Counted from the first letter of the stretch, positions 1 through 5,849 are shown. The stretch is DNA of 8,294 nt from JBBQBQ01 sp038317685 (GCA_038317685.1 JBBQBQ010000158.1:1-8294), one strand, 5' to 3'. Made by a program: numbers and translations. Notes: a model not told the origin generated them from the letters alone.

Positions 1-130
1 GGAATGCCAGGCGAGAATTAATTATCCGAAGCTGGTAAGGTCTGTCATAAAAGTAATTTTGACCACGTCAAAGCATTTTGCGCGGTGAGTTTTCGCAATT
101 TTTTGGCATGAGTTTTCGCGCGCGGCTTCA
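1..130. mobile_element. Probable right end of an IS21-type insertion sequence
   Basis: This AT-richer stretch lies directly before the truncated ATPase and encodes nothing recognisable. It holds two identical copies of TGAGTTTTCGC (86-96 and 109-119), 23 bp apart, and a related third motif ATTTTGCGC (75-83). On the minus strand it begins TGAAGCCGCGCGCG, so the end reads ...CA at 130 on the plus strand. Multiple short repeats of the GCGAAAACTCA kind inside a TG...CA terminus are typical of IS21-family ends. The ATPase reading frame resumes within a few bases of 130. No transposase gene (istA/istB) is in the window, so the family call rests on the terminal pattern alone. An ancient rearrangement or another IS family remains possible. 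Confidence 0.45.
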
Positions 131-578
131 GGCCGGCCGTCGCGTAGGACTGGCACTGAATATTGACACGGTCTGCAGCAGCTTGACCCCGGAGCGCAAG
201 GCGGCCTGGATTACCGCCAGGCAACAGGACGGGGAACGAGTGATGATGATCGGTGATGGCATCAACGACGCTCCGGCTTTGGCCGCAGCCGACGTCGGGT
301 GTACCCTGGCGGGGGGGACCGACATCGCCCTGGAGACGTCCGACCTAGTCCTGACCCGTCCCGACCTCGGGCGCCTGGTGATGGCGATCCGCTTCGGTCG
401 CCGGGCCCTGCGCATTATCCGCCAGAACCTTTTCTGGGCCTTCCTCTACAACCTGCTGGCCCTGCCGCTGGCGGCCTCGGGCCACCTGGCACCGATTCAT
501 GCCGCGGCCGCCATGGCGCTGAGTTCGATCTGTGTCGTCAGCAACTCGCTGCGCCTGTCCGGCGCCGGGAGAGGGTGA
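131..578 (+). pseudogene. ccoI: Truncated CcoI/FixI-type copper P-type ATPase, C-terminal remnant
   Basis: This is the last ~149 codons of a heavy-metal P1B-type ATPase that supplies copper to cbb3-type cytochrome oxidase. Visible motifs are the phosphatase-domain hinge GDGINDAPAL, then DVGCTLAGGTDIALETSDL, then the last two membrane helices with NLFWAFLYNLLALPLAA and ALSSICVVSNSLRL. The family is usually about 700-850 residues. The metal-binding N-terminus, the first six membrane helices, the CPC metal site and the DKTGT phosphorylation site are all missing. The frame stays open upstream to a TTG at 78 and an ATG at 108, but those codons lie in the presumed insertion-sequence end and have no ribosome site. 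The next gene, ccoS, supports CcoI over a general CopA. The remnant cannot be an active pump alone; the missing part may lie beyond the insertion. Confidence 0.85.
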
Positions 579-586
579 TTGAAGCG

Positions 587-790
587 ATGCTGTCCTCCCT
601 GTACGGCCTCATCATCCTTTCCCTCTTTCTCGGCACCGGAGTCTGGCTGGTCTTCCTCTGGGCCGTGCGCAAAGGTGAATTCGACGACCTTGAAGGCCCC
701 AAATACCGGATGCTGAATGATGACCTTCCCTTACCCGACACGGAGAGCGACCATGACCAACCTGATCCGCCCCCTGCTGAAGGCCCTTAG
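587..790 (+). CDS. ccoS: CcoS/FixS, cbb3-type cytochrome oxidase assembly protein
   Basis: This is a 67-residue single-span membrane protein. CcoS is needed to insert cofactors (heme and copper) into cbb3 oxidase. An N-terminal helix (about residues 4-26, LYGLIILSLFLGTGVWLVFL) is followed by the family signature GEFDDLEGPKYRMLNDD (residues 30-46), which matches the CcoS pattern of a small residue, FDD, and LEGP closely. The tail is acidic and proline-rich (TESDHDQPDPPPAEGP). I chose the ATG at 587, 8 nt after the ATPase stop and with a GGGAGAGG stretch upstream. A GTG at 575 overlapping that stop would add four residues. The reading frame overlaps the next gene by 38 nt, so the two are probably translationally coupled. 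Confidence 0.87.
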   Translation: MLSSLYGLIILSLFLGTGVWLVFLWAVRKGEFDDLEGPKYRMLNDDLPLPDTESDHDQPDPPPAEGP

Positions 791-1190
791 TCTCCTCGCC
801 GGCAGCCTGCTGCTCCTCGGTATTTTACCGCTGCGAGTACCGGCCGCACCCTCCGTTACTCGCATCGAAGCCAGGAGCCCTGGAGGGTTGCAGGGCGTCC
901 TTGAATTTGCGGCCGCACCCCTGGTCACCATGCACCCCACCCCGTTCCGGCTTGCCCTCAAGGGCGTTGACGGGACACCGTTTCCCCCCTCCACGCTGAC
1001 CTGTGATCTGGTGATGCCGGCCATGCCGATGCCGGAAAACCGGCCGCGTCTCGTCTCCGATGGTGAAGACTTCCGGGGCGAGGCCATCTTTACCATGGCC
1101 GGGGCCTGGCAAGCGCGAGTGACCGTTCACCCGGTCGCCGGGGCAGAAGAGACCCTGGTCTTCCCGATCGAAAGGGTCCTTCTGAAGTGA
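753..1190 (+). CDS. FixH/YtkA-like membrane-anchored or exported protein
   Basis: This 145-residue protein has one hydrophobic N-terminal segment (about residues 8-31, ending VPAAPS), which is a signal peptide or an anchor. The rest looks like a small beta-sandwich outside the membrane. The segment DLVMPAMPMPENRPRL (85-100) followed by FTMAGAWQARVTV (113-125) is typical of YtkA/FixH domains. The methionines M88, M91 and M93 with H61 could bind Cu(I), as in copper-handling relatives; that is inference. FixH takes part in cbb3 oxidase assembly in other bacteria, and the position between ccoS and a DsbD_2-type protein fits. The ATG at 753 is preferred because CGGAGAG lies just upstream at 741-747; an in-frame ATG at 717 has no ribosome site. 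Its last 4 nt overlap the next gene. Confidence 0.65.
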   Translation: MTNLIRPLLKALSLLAGSLLLLGILPLRVPAAPSVTRIEARSPGGLQGVLEFAAAPLVTMHPTPFRLALKGVDGTPFPPSTLTCDLVMPAMPMPENRPRLVSDGEDFRGEAIFTMAGAWQARVTVHPVAGAEETLVFPIERVLLK

Positions 1191-1864
1191 ACGATCCCCT
1201 GTTCTCCATGGCTCTGGTCACCGGCTTTCTCAGCACCGGGCACTGTCTCGGCATGTGCGGGGGCATTGTTGCAGCCCTCGCCCTCGCCGGAGAGGGGCAC
1301 CCCCGCGGGGTGAGCTTTCATCTCCTCTACAATCTCGGCCGGATCGCAACTTATAGCCTGATCGGCTTTTCCGTCGGCTGGCTCGGCTCGGCGATTGCCT
1401 TTACCGATACCTTCCGCCAACTCAGCCGGATGATCCTGGTCGGCTCCGACCTGATGATCATTCTCCTGGGCATCGGCAGTGCAGGGCTGGTCCCCTCCTT
1501 CAATCTCCTGCGTCTCGAATGCCGGGGGAATTATTCACTCCTGTCCTCGCTGTTGCGCCCCCTGCAGAAATTTTCCGGACCGCTGGCCGGCCTGCCGATC
1601 GGCCTGCTGCTGGGATTTCTCCCCTGCGGGCTCCTCTACGCCATGGCGATCACCGCGGCTCAGAGCGCCGATCCTCAATCGGGGGCTTTGATTCTGCTGG
1701 CATTCGGAGTTGGGACGGCACCGGGGTTGCTTTTATTCGGGGGGGGGCTCCATTGGCTCGGTCGGCGACTGCGCCAGGGGATGCTGCGAGGGGCGGGACT
1801 GATGGTAGCGCTGATGGGGGCCTGGAATTTTCATCAACACGGCCAACTACTTGGCTGGTGGTGA
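1187..1864 (+). CDS. DsbD_2 / TauE-SafE-class membrane protein of the cbb3 assembly cluster
   Basis: This is a 225-residue protein with about six hydrophobic segments. The first helix carries GHCLGMCGG (residues 18-26), giving C20 and C24 beside H19. A later helix carries GFLPCGLLY with C147. This pair of cysteine motifs marks the DsbD_2/UreH-like family, usually annotated 'sulfite exporter TauE/SafE family'. Members commonly sit at the end of cco gene clusters. A role in copper or thiol transfer across the membrane for oxidase assembly is more likely here than sulfite export, judged by neighbours and motifs. Translation starts at a GTG whose TGA overlap (GTGA) joins it to the preceding stop, so it is coupled. 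It is convergent with the regulator that ends at 1891, and I see no clear terminator in the 26-bp gap. Confidence 0.75.
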   Translation: MNDPLFSMALVTGFLSTGHCLGMCGGIVAALALAGEGHPRGVSFHLLYNLGRIATYSLIGFSVGWLGSAIAFTDTFRQLSRMILVGSDLMIILLGIGSAGLVPSFNLLRLECRGNYSLLSSLLRPLQKFSGPLAGLPIGLLLGFLPCGLLYAMAITAAQSADPQSGALILLAFGVGTAPGLLLFGGGLHWLGRRLRQGMLRGAGLMVALMGAWNFHQHGQLLGWW

Positions 1865-1890
1865 CATCCTGTCCTGAATCGGCTATTCGG

Positions 1891-2805
1891 TCATTGCCGG
1901 GGGTGTACCGGAAAAAATCGCTGCTGTCGGGAATCCCAGCGGTACCCTTCTCCGTCCCAGATATCCTCAAGTTGATTCCAGTCGAGATGCACCCCTTTCA
2001 TTTCCTCGAAAGCCTCCGAAGCCGTCAGCATTTCGCTGTCGTCAATCTTATTGTCCCCGTTCAGGTCAGCCCAAAGATAAGGCGCGATTTCGACCGTATT
2101 CAGCCCACCGACCGGCGTCGGGGTATTGGAACCATTGGGATTGGCGACAATCTCACCGCTGAAGTGCCCCGTACCCCCCAGTTTTGCATCGCTGCCGACC
2201 CGCAACAAATAGACGATCACATGTCGAGCTTCTTCAGGCTTGACGATCCAGCGGGCGGTTCCTTCTTCGTTATTCAGGCTGGAAGCCGGGGGGCTCGCTT
2301 CGATGAGCTTCCAGCCCGGAGGGAAATGTTCCCGCAGGATATAGCCCTTGGTCTCCGGATCAGGATCGAGTCGAACCCGAACCGGCAAAATCCCTCCAGG
2401 CGCGGCGATTGGGGGGAGGACCCGACTGGCCACCAGTCCTGGTGCCGGAAGGTCCGGACCCCGAAAGACAAAATAAAGGACGGTTCCGATCAGGAGAAGA
2501 GCGAAGGTGGCCAGCAGAATCATCCCCAGGGGGAGACTGCGAGGTGCATCGACAGGAGAGGCGGCGGGGGAATCATCCTTCTGCAGTTGCAGGATTTCGT
2601 CGATCAGGACTTCCAGCGCTTCGGCCAAACGCAGGGCGTTCTCCCGCTTGATCGATGGGTAACGGTTGTTTTCCCAGCGGGAAATGGTGTCGGTGGTCAC
2701 ACCAACCACCTTGGCCACATAAAACTGGGTCAGTTTCTTCTCTTCCCGGATGCGGCGGATAGCCGATCCGTCGAGACAGACAGTGGGTGATAGGTTTTCC
2801 GCCAT
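1891..2805 (-). CDS. Membrane-bound XRE-family regulator with extracytoplasmic EF-hand domain
   Basis: The protein has 304 residues. Residues 12-70 form an XRE/HTH_3 DNA-binding domain (KKLTQFYVAKVVGVTTDTIS, then RWENNRYPSI). A short linker leads to one membrane helix at about 91-114 (LPLGMILLATFALLLIG and beyond). A mainly beta domain follows (about 137-242). Next comes a perfect calcium-loop sequence, DLNGDNKIDDSE (247-258, with D, N, D, D and E at positions 1, 3, 5, 9 and 12), and then an aromatic-rich tail (WDGEGYRWDSRQQRFF). With the HTH inside, the C-terminal part should face the periplasm. I infer a one-component transmembrane regulator whose output responds to an outside ligand, possibly calcium. 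The ATG at 2805 has AAAGGA upstream; an open extension to 2877 lacks a ribosome site. It is transcribed away from the c7 cytochrome. RodZ has a similar HTH-membrane layout but a different outer domain. Confidence 0.83.
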   Translation of the reverse strand: MAENLSPTVCLDGSAIRRIREEKKLTQFYVAKVVGVTTDTISRWENNRYPSIKRENALRLAEALEVLIDEILQLQKDDSPAASPVDAPRSLPLGMILLATFALLLIGTVLYFVFRGPDLPAPGLVASRVLPPIAAPGGILPVRVRLDPDPETKGYILREHFPPGWKLIEASPPASSLNNEEGTARWIVKPEEARHVIVYLLRVGSDAKLGGTGHFSGEIVANPNGSNTPTPVGGLNTVEIAPYLWADLNGDNKIDDSEMLTASEAFEEMKGVHLDWNQLEDIWDGEGYRWDSRQQRFFPVHPRQ

Positions 2806-2874
2806 AATTCCTTTCACTGTGATACGGCAACAAGAGTTTAGCAAACAACCCATTGAGCTGTAAACGGAAAAGGC

Positions 2875-2906
2875 CAACCCGACTTAATCCAATTCAACAA
2901 CCCGAC
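2875..2906. repeat. Two direct copies of CAACCCGAC, candidate operator half-sites
   Basis: CAACCCGAC occurs at 2875-2883 and 2898-2906, 23 bp start to start, or about two helical turns. A shorter CAACCC is at 2846-2851. They lie between the divergent regulator and cytochrome genes, so they could bind the neighbouring HTH protein. Site function is inference. Confidence 0.35.
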
Positions 2907-2945
2907 ATTGTAAATGTATTTAATTGAAATTACTTGTTTTTCACC

Positions 2946-2975
2946 AGACATCGGGTCGAACGCCGACAGATGTCT
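2946..2975. promoter_or_regulatory. Inverted repeat upstream of the c7 cytochrome, candidate operator
   Basis: AGACATC (2946-2952) and GATGTCT (2969-2975) are perfect 7-bp inverted arms. Between them CGG (2952-2954) and CCG (2963-2965) add an inner partial dyad. The right arm ends next to the -35 region expected for the weak -10 TATAAC at 3000-3005. That placement would suit an activator or repressor of the cytochrome gene. Proposed from symmetry and position only. Confidence 0.4.
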
Positions 2976-2976
2976 A

Positions 2977-3005
2977 ATGAAATCCTAACCACCATCGAGT
3001 ATAAC
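2977..3005 (+). promoter_or_regulatory. Possible sigma70-type promoter for the c7 cytochrome
   Basis: TATAAC at 3000-3005 matches five of six bases of a -10 box. The -35 region at about 2977-2982 (ATGAAA-like) is poor, so activation by a protein bound at the adjacent dyad would be expected. The predicted start, about 3012, gives a leader of about 59 nt. Confidence 0.3.
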
Positions 3006-3021
3006 TTGGATCACATTCGGC

Positions 3022-3039
3022 GGCGGATTTTGATCCGCC
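3022..3039 (+). promoter_or_regulatory. Stem-loop in the cytochrome 5' leader
   Basis: GGCGGAT (3022-3028) and ATCCGCC (3033-3039) form a perfect 7-bp stem with a TTTG loop. It lies about 20 nt before the GGAGGA ribosome site (3059-3064) of the c7 cytochrome. No T-run follows, so it is not a terminator. It may stabilise the message or modulate translation. Confidence 0.4.
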
Positions 3040-3070
3040 CAGACTTTTACCCCTGAACGGAGGAACAACT

Positions 3071-3364
3071 ATGAAACGTACCATCGTCGCTCTGCTCATC
3101 GCCGCAGTCGCCTTCGCCGGCACCGTCTCCCTTGCCTCGGCCGACAACGGCCCGGCGGTCATCAAAATGCCCGCCAAAATGGGCGAAGTCACCTTCAAAC
3201 ACGCCGAACACCAAAAACGTCTGAACGGCGATTGCAAGGCCTGTCATACGGCTGCTCCGGGCAAGATCGAAGGCTTCGGCAAGGACTGGGCCCACAAAAC
3301 CTGCAAAGATTGCCATAAAGAGAAAAACGGCCCCACCAAGTGCACCGACTGCCACAAAAAGTAA
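3071..3364 (+). CDS. ppcA: Triheme periplasmic cytochrome c7, PpcA family
   Basis: This protein has 97 residues. A Sec signal peptide (residues 1-24, ending SLASA) is followed by a mature protein of 73 residues, close to the ~71 of Geobacter PpcA. Three heme sites are present: CKACH, CKDCH and CTDCH. The other axial histidines are supplied by KHAEH and by the histidine in WAHKTC, giving six histidines for three bis-histidine hemes. The middle stretch PGKIEGFGK and the end GPTKC..CHKK are nearly identical to what I know of PpcA and Desulfuromonas c7. The c7 family lacks heme II of c3. It carries electrons through the periplasm from inner-membrane donors to outer-membrane metal-reducing conduits. 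The GGAGGA ribosome site is strong. The gene is monocistronic, with its own terminator. Which PpcA-E paralogue it matches cannot be settled here. Confidence 0.94.
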   Translation: MKRTIVALLIAAVAFAGTVSLASADNGPAVIKMPAKMGEVTFKHAEHQKRLNGDCKACHTAAPGKIEGFGKDWAHKTCKDCHKEKNGPTKCTDCHKK

Positions 3365-3387
3365 TCTTCCCACCAAGCAAGACCTCG

Positions 3388-3416
3388 GGGCCGCTGGCAA
3401 CAGCGGCCCTGTTTTT
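3388..3416 (+). terminator. Intrinsic terminator of the c7 cytochrome gene
   Basis: GGGCCGCTG (3388-3396) and CAGCGGCCC (3401-3409) form a perfect 9-bp GC-rich stem with a GCAA tetraloop, followed by TGTTTTT. It lies 24 nt after the cytochrome stop. Confidence 0.93.
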
Positions 3417-3560
3417 GTGGATCATTCAGACCCTTTATTCCCCCGCTTCAAAATCCCAATCCCGGTTTTCAATTTCTTTCTCAAAAGCCCCTTGCATATT
3501 TCTCATGAGGCGATATAAGAGTACAAATTTAAAAGGGTTTTTGACCACAAAAAAATCCCG

Positions 3561-3590
3561 TTGACAAGCCCCCGGCAAGGGGAGTATACG
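3561..3590 (+). promoter_or_regulatory. Sigma70-type promoter of the ligase-GNAT-KamA operon
   Basis: A perfect -35 TTGACA (3561-3566) is followed 18 nt later by TATACG (3585-3590), a weaker -10. The spacer contains an inverted pair, CCCC (3570-3573) and GGGG (3579-3582), which may be an operator. Transcription would start near 3597, giving a 5' leader of about 164 nt. The 3417-3560 stretch before it is AT-rich and otherwise featureless to me. Confidence 0.55.
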
Positions 3591-3596
3591 CTTCAC

Positions 3597-3760
3597 CAAC
3601 GGAGTTTCGTTCCGGTCCGGGGACGCACAAGACGACCAAGCGTAAAAAGCAACCCCTTTTTATAGCCGCCCGCCCCCAGGCACCCGGACCCCTCGAACGA
3701 ACCCGCCGCTCCCTTGGGAGATTTTCGGCAACGAACCGGCTTTTAAAAGGGGTTAAATTC
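3597..3760 (+). promoter_or_regulatory. Long structured 5' leader that can mask the first ribosome site
   Basis: A two-part stem pairs TCGTTC (3607-3612) with GAACGA (3695-3700), and GGTCCGGG (3614-3621) with CCCGGACC (3683-3690). That is 14 base pairs, with a single C (3613) opposite CCTC (3691-3694). The region it encloses includes AACCCCTTTT (3651-3660). This is a perfect complement of AAAAGGGGTT (3745-3754), which is the ribosome binding site of the first ligase gene. Forming the long-range helix would block translation, and the two foldings may compete. A small CTCC-CTTG-GGAG hairpin at 3709-3720 followed by ATTTT could be a weak attenuator. I do not recognise a known riboswitch class. 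The pairings are seen directly; control is inference. Confidence 0.45.
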
Positions 3761-4855
3761 ATGCGTATCGCTCTCGCCTTCAATCTCCGCGAGGAGTCCG
3801 TGCACGACCAGGACCAGCCTCCCGCGGAACCTCCGTCGGAACCTCCCTCCGAACCTCCCTCGCAACCAGCCGACGACCTTTACGCCGAATGGGATGACAT
3901 CCACACCATTCGCGCCGTGGCCAAGGCGCTGGGCAAGCATCACCAGGTTTCCCTGGTCAATGCGGGGGTTGATCCCTTTAACGAATTTGTGCGCCTGCGG
4001 CCCGACCTGGTCTTCAATATCGCCGAAGGCCTTTACGGCGCCAGCCGTGAAGCGCAGATCCCGGCCATGCTCGACTTTCTGGGGCTGCCCTACACCGGCA
4101 GCGATCCGGTCACCCTCGGCATCTGCCTCGACAAGCAGCGCACCAAGGAGATTCTCGCCTACCACCGGATTCCAACCCCGCGGTTCATCGTAGTAAACTC
4201 GCTGGCCGAGGTCCCGGTGCGGCTCCGCTACCCGCTGTTGGTCAAGCCGACCCTCGAAGGTTCCAGCAAGGGAGTCACCGATCTGGCGCTGGTTCAGGAC
4301 CGCAAGGCCTTGCTGCGACAGGTCGACTGGGTGTTGTCGAGCTACAACCAACCGGCGCTGATTGAGGAATATCTGCCGGGTCGAGAGTTCACCGTGGCTC
4401 TCCTCGGCAACGGCGAGAGGTTGCGGACGCTTCCGATCGTCGAGATCGATTTCTCCACCCTCCCGGCCGGCGTCAACCCGATCTACTCCTTCGAAGCCAA
4501 ATGGCTTTGGGATCGGGAGGAGGATCCTCTGAAGATCTTCGCCTGCCCGGCCCCCCTCGAACCGATGCTGCAGCGCAACATCGAAGAGACCTGCAAGCGC
4601 GCCTTCCGGATCATGGGCTGCCGTGACTGGTGTCGAATCGATGTGCGCCTTGATGGTCGCGGCATCCCCAATATCATTGAACTCAACCCCCTCCCCGGCA
4701 TCCTGCCGCGCCCGGAGCAAAACAGCTGCTTCCCCAAGGCTGCCCGGGCCGCCGGCTTGAGCTACGACGCAACGATCCTGAGTGTGGTCGATGCCGCCTG
4801 TGAACGTCTGAGTCTGGCCCAGGGTGAGAGCGATGAACGTCGCCGTCGCCTTTAA
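3761..4855 (+). CDS. D-Ala-D-Ala-ligase-like ATP-grasp enzyme 1
   Basis: This is a 364-residue cytoplasmic ATP-grasp protein that resembles D-alanine-D-alanine ligase. Such enzymes activate a carboxylate as acyl phosphate and join it to an amine. Visible blocks are FLGLPYTGSDPVTLGICLDK (106-125), LLVKPTLEGSSKGV for ATP (159-172), EEYLPGREFTVALLGN (202-217), and metal ligands in RIDVRL (D294) and IELNPLPG (E307, N309). The Ddl N-terminal signature (GGxSxExxVS) is absent. In its place an EPPS tandem repeat interrupts the first loop (19-39). The substrate is therefore probably not D-alanine. The start ATG at 3761 has AAAAGGGG upstream. It is the first gene of a tightly coupled operon and overlaps the next gene by 23 nt. 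Family confidence is good; the reaction is unknown. Confidence 0.78.
   Translation: MRIALAFNLREESVHDQDQPPAEPPSEPPSEPPSQPADDLYAEWDDIHTIRAVAKALGKHHQVSLVNAGVDPFNEFVRLRPDLVFNIAEGLYGASREAQIPAMLDFLGLPYTGSDPVTLGICLDKQRTKEILAYHRIPTPRFIVVNSLAEVPVRLRYPLLVKPTLEGSSKGVTDLALVQDRKALLRQVDWVLSSYNQPALIEEYLPGREFTVALLGNGERLRTLPIVEIDFSTLPAGVNPIYSFEAKWLWDREEDPLKIFACPAPLEPMLQRNIEETCKRAFRIMGCRDWCRIDVRLDGRGIPNIIELNPLPGILPRPEQNSCFPKAARAAGLSYDATILSVVDAACERLSLAQGESDERRRRL
3815..3862 (+). repeat. 12-bp coding tandem repeat (EPPS units)
   Basis: Three consecutive 12-bp units (GAACCTCCGTCG, GAACCTCCCTCC, GAACCTCCCTCG at 3827-3862) encode EPPS-EPPS-EPPS. A degenerate unit before them (3815-3826, QPPA) and a partial one after (QPA) extend the series. 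Because the unit is four codons, changes in copy number keep the frame. It sits in a loop near the N-terminus of ligase 1. Confidence 0.9.
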
Positions 4856-5849
4856 TCGCGTCCCTCCCACCCTCTTCAAGGGTGAAGCCGCCGACCGTAT
4901 TTCAGAGGAAGGGGCCGAAGAGGAAGCCCTGGCGGTGCGGCAGGCCCTAGTGTCACTTGGGCATGCCGCACCCCTGATCCCCTTGGGTCACGACATCAAG
5001 GCTTTTCTGGAAACCTTGCAGACAACTGGGACCGATCTGGTCTTCAACCTCTGCGAAGGGTTTTGGGGGAACAGCCGCCTGGAGGGCCATGTGGCGGCGC
5101 TCTTTGACCTTTGCGGTCTGGCCTTCACCGGGTCCTCGCCGCTCTGCCTCGGTTTCACCCAGGACAAGGCCCGGACCAAAGATCTGCTGGTCCGGCACGG
5201 CCTGCCGACCCCCCTCTCCATCCTCGTCAACCCCGGCGAACCATTCCCCGGCCACCCGGCCCTCACCTATCCGTTGATCGTCAAGCCGCGCTTCGAGGAT
5301 GCCTCCCTCGGGATTACCGAGGAAAGCGTGGTCACCGAAGCCCCAGCCCTGGGGCAACGGATTCGCTACATCCATGACACCTACCGGCAGGGCGCCCTGG
5401 TCGAAGAGTTTATCGACGGAAGAGAATTCAACGCGGCCGTACTCGGCAACGGCCCGATGGAGGTCTTGCCGCTTTCGGAGATTCAATTCCAGTCGACTCT
5501 GAAGCACGCCATCGTCAGTTATGACGGCAAATGGCGCGAAAACTCTCCTGCCTACCTCGGCACCGAGCCGATCTGCCCGGCACCGCTCCCGTCGGGAGAG
5601 GAGGCCCTGGTAAAGGACGTGGCCCTGCGCGCCTACCAACTCCTCGAATGCCGCGATTATGCCCGGGTCGACATCCGCTTGCGCGACGGGATTCCCTACA
5701 TCCTGGAAGTCAACGCCAATCCCGACATCTCCCCCGGAGCCGGCCTGGCCCGAGCCGCCGGGGTCGCCGGCATCGGATATACAAAGCTCATCGAACGGAT
5801 TCTCAACCTGGCCATGAATCGCAAGGAGCTGCAGCATGCGAAGTCTTGA
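4833..5849 (+). CDS. D-Ala-D-Ala-ligase-like ATP-grasp enzyme 2
   Basis: This 338-residue protein is a paralogue-like relative of the preceding ligase. Shared landmarks are DLVFNLCEGFWGNSRLEGH (68-86, compare DLVFNIAEG in ligase 1), LAFTGSSPLCLGFTQDKART (96-115), the ATP-binding PLIVKPRFEDASLGI (147-161), EEFIDGREFNAAVLGN (191-206), ARVDIRL (D280) and LEVNANPDISPG (E292, N294). Those last residues fit the metal-binding pair of ATP-grasp ligases. Like its partner it lacks the Ddl D-alanine-recognition signature at the N-terminus, so it likely forms some other amide bond. The ATG at 4833 follows AGGGTGAG (4821-4828); a GTG at 4824 is possible. The reading frame overlaps the first ligase by 23 nt and the GNAT gene by 14 nt. 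Two different ligases in one operon suggest two successive couplings or a heteromeric enzyme. Confidence 0.78.
   Translation: MNVAVAFNRVPPTLFKGEAADRISEEGAEEEALAVRQALVSLGHAAPLIPLGHDIKAFLETLQTTGTDLVFNLCEGFWGNSRLEGHVAALFDLCGLAFTGSSPLCLGFTQDKARTKDLLVRHGLPTPLSILVNPGEPFPGHPALTYPLIVKPRFEDASLGITEESVVTEAPALGQRIRYIHDTYRQGALVEEFIDGREFNAAVLGNGPMEVLPLSEIQFQSTLKHAIVSYDGKWRENSPAYLGTEPICPAPLPSGEEALVKDVALRAYQLLECRDYARVDIRLRDGIPYILEVNANPDISPGAGLARAAGVAGIGYTKLIERILNLAMNRKELQHAKS

Noticed and set aside
1187..1864. Genuine sulfite or sulfoacetate exporter
   Set aside because: The GHCxGMCGG and PCG motifs and the ccoS/FixH-like context point to the DsbD_2-type oxidase-assembly relatives.
1519..2790. Long plus-strand open frame across the end of the TauE/SafE-class gene and opposite the XRE regulator
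   Set aside because: It spans two recognised genes on opposite strands and its translation looks like low-complexity noise.
2806..2877. N-terminal extension of the XRE regulator starting at 2877
   Set aside because: No ribosome site there, while AAAGGA precedes the ATG at 2805, and the extra residues are not part of the HTH family.
3615..3650. GEMM (c-di-GMP-I) riboswitch suggested by ACGCACAAGACGACC
   Set aside because: Only the short CGCACA-like piece fits; the rest of the GEMM core and its second helix are not visible.
3815..3862. CRISPR array
   Set aside because: The repeats are 12 bp, contiguous without spacers, and in frame inside a coding region.
3743..4879. Long open frame on the minus strand opposite ligase 1 (similar ones lie opposite ligase 2 and kamA)
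   Set aside because: It mirrors a well-supported plus-strand gene in GC-rich DNA, has no recognisable domain and no ribosome site; it is a codon-bias shadow.
3761..5849. True D-alanine-D-alanine ligase (ddl) genes of cell-wall synthesis
   Set aside because: Both lack the N-terminal GGxSxE signature, are not beside mur or fts genes, and occur as a pair in an aminomutase operon.
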